DNA of 64,000 bases from Salvia splendens (lineage: Eukaryota; Streptophyta; Magnoliopsida; Lamiales; Lamiaceae), in the NCBI RefSeq assembly GCF_004379255.2, contig NC_056048.1, positions 1,860,001-1,924,000 of the forward strand. The letters are read 5' to 3'. The stretch's first letter is position 1. Every line of letters starts with the position of its first letter. The notes beneath the pieces were generated by a model that had not been told where the DNA came from, ran no database searches, and saw only the letters and a list, made by a program, of their open reading frames with translations. Below are positions 55,140 through 64,000 of this stretch, in pieces. Both the position numbers and the translations under genes were made by a program.

Positions 55140-56340
55140 TTGATGTACAATTTATTAGCACTAAAAATACTTGCAAGTATACAAAGTAAATAATAAAGCT
55201 AAAGGTCAGTACTGGGATATCGAACACAGGGAATAAGATTGCAACTGTCTATTATATACCAAACGTCATATACTATTTAGAGATACGAGATTTTTGGTTT
55301 GATTAATTAAACTAGACAGAAAGAAGTAAACAAATAACATAAATATAAATATCAAATAATACAAAGCAGGCTAAGGAATGTAGAGTTTTTTAGGAACCAC
55401 AATAAAAAGTTAATATCCAAAAGACTTCCTTGAATTACGGTCTCTAGAGTTACTAAGCTATTACAGATGTAAAACTATATCTTCTCTCGAAGCATATAAT
55501 TTGTAGATTGCTACCTAGAACCGAAGTCTCCTTCCTAGAACTAAGATAACAACTCCTAAAAGCTCTTAAGATAAATTCAAAGGCTCAAATCTCTCGATTT
55601 TATTGGCAAAGACGTCAACTTCTCCTCTTTCAAATTAGACTACTCACTTTTCAGTTCCTGTAGTAAAATCCACATGTATTCATAAGATGGCCAATCAAAC
55701 AAATGTATAAGCACAAGAGAAATTGAAATAACTACAATAGCTAACAAGGAAAACCAATTGAATAAATAACTCAAAATCATAGCATGTTTACCAAAAATTC
55801 TACAAAAGATGTTTAATACTCATAGACAAGTAAAACAAGTCCACAGCCTTTGTCCTAGCTGCAAAGAGCTTAGACATATTGCATGAGGTGCTGAGTTCGA
55901 GCCCTCTTGACATCAGTTGTAATTTCCTCCTATCTATAGTATAAGAGTTTATTTGTAATTTCCTCCCTTATATATGAGTTAATTTATATAAAAAAAAGAC
56001 AAGTAAAACAACAAAAAGTACTAGACATGAATATGGTAAATTTGAATTCATCAATTAATAGGAGAGATTTGGCAACAATTTCTTTTCTTCCTTAATTTTC
56101 GCCTAATTTTTTACTGCACTACACAACGTTCATAAAATGGTCATAACTTTCTCCAAAGAACTCCGATTTAGATGTTTAAGGTACCCACGCGAAGCTCTTT
56201 TGAAGAAGAAGAAAAGAATGGTATGTATTAAGCACTGATTCGAATTCAAACTCGTTGGTAGATGGGCTCGAACAGAGGCTGCTGAACCTTCACACTTTTG
56301 CACATTTTTTTCTGCCTTTTTCTATCATTTATCAACAAAA
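55140..56340 (-). mobile_element. Degenerate Athila-like LTR
   Basis: Paralogue of 12180-13380, without the deletion seen at 40573. Contains the nested SINE. Confidence 0.45.
55839..55996 (+). mobile_element. tRNA-derived SINE, 158 bp
   Basis: Same element and same AGACAAGTAAAACAA flanks (55824-55838 and 55997-56011) as 12885-13042, therefore an inherited insertion and not an independent one. Confidence 0.8.
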
Positions 56341-57180
56341 ATGTTAAAATACCAAAATGTATAATATACGCAATTTAAGAACATAATTTGCAAGATTGCC
56401 ATTTAAAACGAGCCAAATCAGGTGTTGAAACAGACTTTACATATGTATAAATATGCCAATTTTGCATGTAAAACTATTGAAAATTTGGACTGCTACAATA
56501 TTTCAAATCATCGTATTAAATATACTAAATTTAGTCAAATTTTGTCATTTATGAGTCATTATGTCATAAGTCAAATTTTGTCATTTATGGGTCATTAACA
56601 CAGTTATTTGGATTATTGGATACACGTAGGAGAAAATGTTCCCTAGAGATATTACTATTTGGGGTATATATTTGTCATTACGTCATTATGACAGGGTATA
56701 TTTGACATGATATTTTTTATCAAAAGATTTGAATTAGGTTAACATATTTCAGTGCTGGAAAACAGAGAGATGATTTACATGCATAGTAACATGAGATAAT
56801 ATGATACACGGGAAACAAATCATGCAACAAGTAAATTACTTAATTGATAATTGTCGCGTTAACACTTCTTCATTGCTATCATCAACATCGGAAACATTTC
56901 TGTTGCTGTCGCTGGTGCTGGTGTTGGTGCTTCTTCAAATTATGGTTTTGGTTGACAATGCCACATTATTACATTAGCTTTCTTACAGAACAAAGCATTT
57001 AAAAAATTAATTGATTATGAATGCTTTTCTATATCTTCATTATTATCCTATCAAGTGTAATTTTGTAGTTATATAAATACAAGAGGAATTCATTCCCTTA
57101 ATTTTCCTGGAAAAAGTTAGAGTGATTTTTCTAAATTACTTCACCAAAGTCTAGTCAGATTAATGAATGGGGTTAATCAG
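56341..57180. other. Spacer downstream of PRP-D
   Basis: Non-coding, collinear with 13381-14228 and 41001-41839. GCTGGTGCTGGTG relic near 56920. Confidence 0.6.
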
Positions 57181-57183
57181 TTA

Positions 57184-57817
57184 GGCCATGTTTGGTTGGC
57201 GGGAAAGTAAAGTTGCAAGGAAAATGATTCATGGGAAAATGAATCCCGGGAATATGATTTCTAATAATTTTACTTTCCCGTGTTTGGAAAATATCAAGAT
57301 TTGAAAGTATATATTTGATTTAAACACTAAACTAAAAATATACTTATCATTTTTTATTTATAAAAAATAATAACACATATTATTTAATAAATTATTAATT
57401 ACAAATGATAATAATTATATTATTTTATTTATTATTACGATGGATAATTTAAATATGGATTATACAACATAATATATAATAATATAATAATAAATAAGAT
57501 TATTATTATTATCATTAAATTTACTTAATTTTTAATTGAATAAATTTTATAATTTAAAATTTCACTACAATTGTATTGTTAAATACTAATTTATAAATTA
57601 ATAATTATTATATTATTATATAATTATAATTATATTTAATTATTTAATAAATTATTTTATTTATATGATAATAAAAATAAAAATAAATATTAATAATATA
57701 ATTATAATTATGATAATTTGAATTATAGTTATTTATTATCCTGAAATTAAGTATGGTTTATACTTTTAAATTGTTTTCAAAACATTGTAATAAATAATAA
57801 CAATAATGATGATGATG

Positions 57818-57887
<70 letters not shown>

Positions 57888-58112
57888 TAAATTGTACTAT
57901 ATTGCATTAAATATGTAAGAATCCTAAAACTGGAAAAAAGAATACCTAAGAAAAGTTAGGATTCTGAATCCTAGAAAGTTGTACTAACTTTCCTTTTTTC
58001 AGGATTTTGATTACTTTCCCAGTTTGATTAAAAACGGAAACAAACACAGGAATTTAAAATTTAAGGAATCAGATTACTTTCCCACACAGAATCCTGTCAA
58101 CCAAACATGGCC
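57184..58112. mobile_element. PIF/Harbinger-type MITE, 929 bp, with expanded AAT repeat
   Basis: Same 15-bp inverted ends and TTA flanks (57181-57183 and 58113-58115) as 41843-42730. It is longer because of an AAT run of about 70 bp (about 57815-57885) that is only about 25 bp in the other copy. Confidence 0.92.
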
Positions 58113-58115
58113 TTA

Positions 58116-58460
58116 GAGATAAATCACAGTGTCCACAAGTATCCATAGATGATAATTTATTTATTCATAATATATAACATACTGAACATAGTACATATTA
58201 CAAACTTGGTCTTGAAATATAGTTGCTAATTTTCTATAGCTAGAGTTGCCATACATAGGCAAAATCTAGCCGACTATTTTTCTTAAACAAGATTGTATTA
58301 TAGAGCCAAAACACATACATGCAATATTAATTGCTATTTTATTTAGTCATAAGGTGGTAGTTTATATAGGTGATGATGGAAGTATAATAAAGGAGTGAGG
58401 GATGTATATATGTATAAGTGAACATTTATTGGTGGTGTGGTTACAATTTCTCGTAATTTA
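58116..58460. other. 3' flank of PRP-D
   Basis: Non-coding, collinear with 42734-43078. Minus-strand AATAAA at 58425-58430. Confidence 0.6.
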
Positions 58461-58715
58461 TCAGGTTTGACAGATTTGTGAAAGGAGTTGTGGAGCTAAT
58501 GCTCGAATAATTATGCAAACAGGATCATTGGCCGGAAGCAGCTGAGTTGGAGGCAGAGGTGGAGGTGGGGGAGGAGGTGGAGGTGGGGAAGGCGGTGGTG
58601 GTGGAGATGGACAAAAGACATTGAAGGGTCGTACCGGTATGCATACGGTGGCAGAGGTGGTGGAGATGAAGATGGAAGTGAGAGCCACCACAAATAACAA
58701 CTTATTGAGTCCCAT
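58461..58715 (-). CDS. Small secreted proline-rich protein (PRP-D)
   Basis: 84 residues from the ATG at 58715. The signal peptide is nearly the same as in PRP-B and PRP-C (one conservative change, V to F near residue 9). It has Cys25 and Cys35 and a proline run with one Ser (SPPPPPSPPPP). The TQLLPANDP segment and the CIIIRALAPQLLSQIC tail (Cys67, Cys82) equal those of PRP-C. It is the youngest duplicate of PRP-C, carried on the second 15-kb unit. TATA about 70 bp upstream, AATAAA about 30 bp downstream of the stop. Likely apoplastic; function unknown. Confidence 0.8.
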   Translation of the reverse strand: MGLNKLLFVVALTSIFISTTSATVCIPVRPFNVFCPSPPPPPSPPPPPPPPPPLPPTQLLPANDPVCIIIRALAPQLLSQICQT

Positions 58716-58782
58716 ATTGTTGAGCTCTATGCTTCTTATATTTAGATGTGTTTTGGTTGAAAATTGTCGTGAAATGTGATCA

Positions 58783-58792
58783 TATATATAGG
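58783..58792 (-). promoter_or_regulatory. TATA box of PRP-D
   Basis: CCTATATATA on the minus strand about 70 bp 5' of the ATG. Confidence 0.6.
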
Positions 58793-59117
58793 CATCCATA
58801 TTTGTGACTATGCCAAGCAAGGTTACTATATGTCAATTATGCAATGCATTCAATTTGAATAATAGTTGCTACAAGTCATATATATAGCTAATCAATTATC
58901 CAAGTTATGTCATTTCTTCCATTTCATATTAGTTTACAGTTCACTTCCATTGCATGATAATTTACTTCATGTTAGGCAGGAGTAGACTAAAAAATGGAGT
59001 ACTCGATTTTTTGTGAATTATATATTTTTTATATTTAGATGTTATACACTCTTCCAGTTAAATATGTGCCTCCAAAAAAGATTTCAAATCCAAATTTTAA
59101 CAATCGTTTTATACTAG

Positions 59118-59380
59118 TATTCTCTTCGTATACCACTTAAAGAGTCATTTTGTCATTTTGGATTGTCTATGGTTTAAAGAACCATTTACTTTTTCCATTT
59201 TTGGTATGAGGATTCATTCCACTAACTTTTTATCCTCACAATTCATTTTAAAACTAATAGTACTAAAAATAAGTCTTGCATTGCATTTACTTTCTCCATT
59301 TACTTTCTTCACAAAGTCATACAATTTCTTAAACACGTGGCAAGTCAAAATGTCTCTTTAAGTGATGGACGGTGGAAGTA
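59118..59380. mobile_element. Degenerate Stowaway-like MITE
   Basis: Paralogue of 672-938. Confidence 0.6.
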
Positions 59381-59658
59381 ACATTTATCACTTAGAATAT
59401 TAGTGAATCAACGCTATGTAGATTCTATTATTGCTCAAGTTAAAATGCCTCAGTTGACATGTAATATTAATTAATATGCATAATGCACAAATGAGAGTAC
59501 TACAATTTTATTTCATTAAAACGAGAGTTTATGAATTCAAAATAATATTAGTTTGCTAACACATTAATATCAGATAACATCATAGAACATACCAATTCCT
59601 AATATTGAGCCATGAACTGGTATTCATGAATCAACGAACTGACATTGAGTAAGAAATT

Positions 59659-60985
59659 TGTCACGACCCAATTCTCGTTAAGGATAATAAGATTGAGTAA
59701 TTCGCGACTAATGGGGGATTTAAGAAGCGGGGATAGAAATGGGGTAGAAGCCGAAGGACTTGCCGAAGGCCAAATGTGATATTTCAAAATAGCAGTCAAG
59801 TATTTGATACAATCTCAGGATAGAATAATTTGACATGTCAACTGAATCAGAGTTCAATGATGAGACATTACTATTCTCATTTAACAAAACACAGCGGAAT
59901 AGGTCCGACTGATCAGTCTAAGTTCTTGATATACCCACCATGTCTAAGAATCCAGTGTGCCGTGAAGGTGGCCACCTTCAACGAACACCCTCGTCGGCCA
60001 ACCTCTCTATAGGATGGCTCACAGCGCTCGCGCACGAAATTCCGAATAGGATTTGCGGTCCTATTGGGAACCGAATTCTTTATCAAATTTTTGGCATCGC
60101 CAAACTTTCGGCATATAGCTCTCACAGACAGGTCTCGAAAACAAACATTTTATGACATGACAACAACTTTAAAAGAAATGATCACATATCCATTTTTGAG
60201 AAAAATATATTTCATAACTTCAAAACATTTGCTTTATATCCACCCTATAGTGCTGGATATTAAAAGAAAGCCCACCTGGTATGCTTATCTTCAATTAAAT
60301 TCCTCTTTAGGCCTCACTTGCCCTTGAATATTTTCTCCCTTGAAAATAAATAGCGTAACACGCTAATTAGTACTTGAACTATTTTTTTCTGAGAAAAGAA
60401 TGCATGCGTCCTATCTCTTAGTCTCGGCTTATAGGATTTTTTTCTTAAATCCTAACTCGGCTTCACTATACTGCAGCATTTAATTATTCACTTTACTTAT
60501 CTTGGAGAAATTCTATTATCTCTAAAAAATATGGATTCTTAAAATCCCTCCTTAAATTCCTTTCTTCTTCGGATTTTTCTTAAGGCCGCACAGGGCGTCG
60601 CGGGGCGACGCCGGTCGGCCCTTCGCGTCTTTCCTTAACACCTTTCCGTCTTTGGTAAAACCCAAATTATTCGGAAATTAATTAATTAAGCTCCAAGCTT
60701 AATTCCTTAAATTAATTTCTTTCCAACAATATTTAAATTCTCAAGTCCGCTAATTATGTAGTCCGTTCCAAAAATAATCCCCTGGCCCAAATCAAATAAA
60801 AATGCCACTTAATTGTTAAAATCGGCCCACTACAAGTTTTTTTTTTCTAGTCCCAGATACTTTAGCTTAAAATTCACTGGCCCAAATCACTTTATTAATT
60901 CAAGAGGCCCAAATTATATTCCTCCACCTATCGGTCAGCACCTTATTCCCATTTCACAAAAATCCAAATCCAGAAGAGGGTTTCT
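59659..60985 (-). mobile_element. Truncated LTR, family B
   Basis: Paralogue of 44279-45605, with the same left AAATT flank, the same 265-bp deletion and the same cut by the Athila-type LTR. Confidence 0.85.
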
Positions 60986-62364
60986 TGATAAACTCGTAGT
61001 TTAGCAAGTATTTTGGATATTTAACGTGAAAGTTTCAGTGTTTTTGTAGCATACTACTTGAGTTTACATCCATTATCCACTACATAAGTGTTTTGACGAG
61101 TTTGTCGAGTGTTTGGAGCTAAAACAGGTGAAAATGACTTGAAAACGAGCTTGAAGGAAGAATCGCCTGACCGGGTGCGCTTCAATGCGCGACTTTCGTA
61201 TAATAGCCATAACTCTCTCATCCGAACTCCGATGGGGGCGTGCAAGATACTCACGCGAAGCCCTTTCGAAGACGAAGACAATGCTTTTGGAGGATTCCAG
61301 AGAAAATACCCGACCGGACGATGTTTAAGGGGAAAACGCCCGACCGGGCGTTTTGGTTGCGAACTCCAGAAAGTTCGCCCGACCGGGCGTTTTGGCGACT
61401 TAAAATCGCCCGGCCGGGCGATGTGTTCTGCGAGATTGAATATTTCCGCCCCGGGTATAAAAGGAGACCTAGGTTTTCGACCTCATTACATGATACACGC
61501 CCCATAGCAGATTTTGAAGGTTTGGAGAGTAGAATTGAGAGAAAAGGCGTCCCAATCCTCAACAAGATTGAAGACGAAGACGAATCTCCATTCAATCCAT
61601 CCTTGGGAGTATTTTTCATTGGTTTTAATGTTTAATTCAATGACTATGGATTATTCGTATGTTTTTTAGTTGAATATGAGTAGCTAAATCATTTGTAGAG
61701 TTTTGGTGATGACTACAATGAACACTTGTGATTAATTCAATAGCTTTTGATTACCTTTGCTCTTGTGATTATTTTGTCTCATTCTTGTGCCTTTCAATTC
61801 AATTGCATAGCTACCAATTGGATATATTGACCTAGTTTTGAGTAATCGAGAGATACCTAATTAGGATTGATAAAAGAATGAACAACACCTAGATAATTTG
61901 CATTCGAGAGAAGGAATTCTAGAGTGAGGACTTGAATCTTTTGTGTATAGGAGTTAATTGTGAAGTATTAGAAGGAGACTTCAATATTACTAGTTAATCA
62001 ACGGGGTTGAGTGCACTCGAGAGGGGGCTTAGCCTAGAATAGCGATGTTCCTACTAATCCTAGAGACTTCAACGGGTAATCAAAGTTATTGAGTTGTTTA
62101 CATTATGGGTATTGTAGTCGGATCCAAAGCTCTACCTCTTCCTCGTATTTGAAACCTTATTTTTGTTCATTGCTTTACTTTGTTTATGTTTAATAGTTAA
62201 ATACCAAAACCAACATTTGCTTTGTCTAAATAGTAGTTGAAATCGGTTCGTGGTACTTGAGTTTACACAATTTGTCTCTGTGGGATACGATACTCTTGCT
62301 TACTTTGTGCTACACTAGCCCCATACACTTGCGGGAATTTCTTGTGTAAAAATAAGTTGAGTCA
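60986..62364 (+). repeat. Athila-type 5' LTR
   Basis: 1379 bp, TG...CA, TATA at 61456-61463, palindrome cluster at about 61306-61421. Confidence 0.9.
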
Positions 62365-62370
62365 AGTTTT

Positions 62371-62388
62371 TGGCGCCGTTGCCGGGGA
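62371..62388 (+). other. Primer-binding site (Asp-tRNA type)
   Basis: TGGCGCCGTTGCCGGGGA, six bases after the LTR. Confidence 0.9.
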
Positions 62389-62509
62389 CAATTTGTGTTA
62401 ATTTAGCTCAATATCGTGGTAAAGATAGAGATTACTAGTTTAGACTTTATTGCTTTAATTTTTGTTTTATTTTTGAGCTCTCACATTGAGTTTTCTTGTT
62501 TCAGGTTGT

Positions 62510-64000
62510 ATGCACACACCCTCTAGGGGTCTACCTTTAGAGCCTATCGATCTTGAGATCGAAGCATCCAACAGAAGGAGAAACGCTTTGAGAAGGCTAA
62601 ATCAAAGGATCCGAGTCTCTTCTCCGGTCCAAAGACGATCACCTTCACCAGTTCAAGAATCACCGTCACCTACTCCGTCACCAGTTCACTCCCCTATTCA
62701 GTTTGAGCCACAATCTCCTATTCTGATGGAGAACGGAGACGAGAATAATGTTCCACCACCGCCTCCCCCAACGAATGCTCAACTTCAACAACAGCTCGAA
62801 GACTTGCAGAGGCAGTTAAATCAAAGGTAGAATGTGGTACCTGTTCAAAACATGTATGCCTATCATGGGGTGGCAAATCCAACTGTTGGCAACAATGTCA
62901 ATGCCAACACATTTGAACTCAGAAGAGGACTACTTCAGATAGCTGAGAACAATGCTTTCAGAGGCCGACCCACCAAGGATCCTAACAAGCATCTCACTAA
63001 ATTCATCCAGATCTGCAACACGACGAAGATAAATGGAGTCACAGATGAGCAGATCAGACTAAGGGTGTTTCCTTTCTCTCTGGAGGATGATGCCAAGGAT
63101 TGGCTGAACAGTATGGAGCCCAACTCCATTCGTACGTGGGAGGCAATGGTGGAAAAGTTCTTAGAAAAATACTACCCACCGAGTGAGGCGTTGAAGAGGC
63201 AGTCGGAAATCATTTCTTTTGAGATGACTCCCCAAGAGAGTATTCGAGGAGCTTGGGAAAGATTTAAGGGACTGATGAAGAGGTGCCCCAACCATGGATT
63301 GAATCCGACGCATCAAGTCCTAGCATTCTATAGGGGGTGCCTGCCTGAAGCAAAGAGGGAACTAAATTTGAGTGCAGGGGGATCACTGCTAAAGAAGGGA
63401 GAAGCAGAGGCCATGGAGGTGATTGAGAAAGTGACATCTAATGATGAAGGCTGGAACAACGAGAGGAGTAGAGTGCACAGGGTAGCTTCTGCCACAGAGA
63501 GTAGCCAAATGGACAGTATGTACAAACAGATGGAGCTCCTCCACAAGAAGTTAGATCTCATGGGGATGAGACCGGTTGTGTAGGAGCAGCAAGAGAGTGT
63601 AGAGGATGTAAGCTATATACACCAATGGGGCAATAGCTACTACAACAACTCCTGCCCTAATCAAGGGGGTGGATGTTACAATCAGTTTGGGAACAAGGCG
63701 CATTCTAATCTGTCGTATGGGAACCCCAACAATTCCCTGCAGCCACCACCGGGGTTCACAGTTTCCCAAGGTATGCTCACTGAGCCGCAGAAGAAAAGTA
63801 CAGAAGATATACTGAGTGCATTCATGTTACAGTCACACAAGAACATGGAGCATACCAACCAAAGGCTGGAGAAGGTTGAGAATGATGTCCATAGCATGAC
63901 AGTACATATGAAGGGCCTAGAGATGCAGATGAGTCAGATTGCTCAAGCTGTGAGCAGTCAGCATAAGCCAGAGCAGTTCCCAGGACAGTCAAATGTGAAC
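62510..64000 (+). pseudogene. Athila-type gag, better-preserved copy, interrupted by two stops
   Basis: Start at the ATG at 62510. TAG codons at 62828-62830 and 63581-63583 match two of the three in the copy at 47130. At 63008-63010 this copy keeps CAG where the other has TAG, and it retains the 65 bp deleted there. The open stretch 62834-63580 (249 residues) covers the retrotransposon gag core: FPFSLEDDAKDWLNSM, KFLEKYYPPSEA, SIRGAWERFKGLMKRCPNHG. The frame then continues through a Gln/Asn-rich segment to the window edge. Confidence 0.85.

Larger units (their letters stand above)
52811..64000 (+). repeat. Tandem segmental duplication, second copy (runs off the window)
   Basis: Collinear with 37796-49000, including the MITEs, the PRP gene, the truncated LTR B and the Athila-type element. 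It retains sequence deleted in the first copy near 40573 and 47896, so neither copy is a simple derivative of the other in its present form. Confidence 0.88.
60986..64000 (+). mobile_element. Athila-type element, second copy (incomplete at window edge)
   Basis: LTR 60986-62364, then primer-binding site and gag; the rest lies beyond the window. The insertion point is the same as at 45606. Confidence 0.85.

Noticed and set aside
57815..57890. AAT repeat as a host microsatellite locus
   Set aside because: It lies wholly inside the PIF/Harbinger MITE and is a shorter run in the sister copy, so it is part of the element.

Overview
The window looks like nuclear DNA from a dicot plant. It is AT-rich and has very little coding sequence. 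It carries Ty3/gypsy, Ty1/copia, hAT, PIF/Harbinger and Stowaway-type repeats, a tRNA-derived SINE, and a small family of secreted proline-rich proteins. I could not identify the species. There are no rRNA or tRNA genes, no CRISPR, and nothing bacterial.

Host content: the only plausible host genes are four intact single-exon genes on the minus strand, at about 2.6, 14.6, 43.1 and 58.5 kb. Each encodes an 84-134 residue protein made of a signal peptide, a Cys pair, a proline tract and a conserved C-terminal tail with a second Cys pair. I call them PRP-A to PRP-D. Broken relatives lie at 0.2 kb (cut by a hAT end), 7.6 and 36.0 kb (eroded), and 26.5 kb (only the 3' flank survives, cut by an LTR). 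The family sits in nested segmental duplications. About 4.1-14.9 kb is paralogous to 34.5-43.4 kb. The stretch 37.8-52.8 kb is followed directly by a second copy from 52.8 kb to the window end. About 0.2-2.5 kb is paralogous to 14.8-15.8 plus 25.4-26.5 kb. The copies serve as each other's empty sites, so many insertions can be defined to the base with their target-site duplications.

Mobile DNA, left to right: a hAT end (1-186); solo LTR family A (3770-5011); a hAT MITE (7837-8385); a degenerate LTR with a nested SINE (12.2-13.4 kb); and solo LTR family B (15776-24923). Family B is split by an apparently intact and very young chromovirus (17527-23242; one 1475-residue gag-pol ORF, LTRs that read the same, TSD CTCGA). 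Next come a long family C LTR (26554-30515), with a nested Athila-type LTR and a 97-bp duplication, and its decayed pol (about 30.6-33.6 kb). Then there are PIF/Harbinger MITEs (41843-42730 and 57184-58112) and two copies of an Athila-type element that carries gag and protease but no visible reverse transcriptase or integrase (45606-52697, and 60986 to the edge). Stowaway-like MITEs and small copia reverse-transcriptase relics recur in each unit.

I did not find a novel defence or metabolic system. The interest lies in a proline-rich secreted-protein family amplified and broken by transposons, with unusually readable junctions, plus a pol-less Athila derivative with clustered palindromes just upstream of its LTR TATA box.
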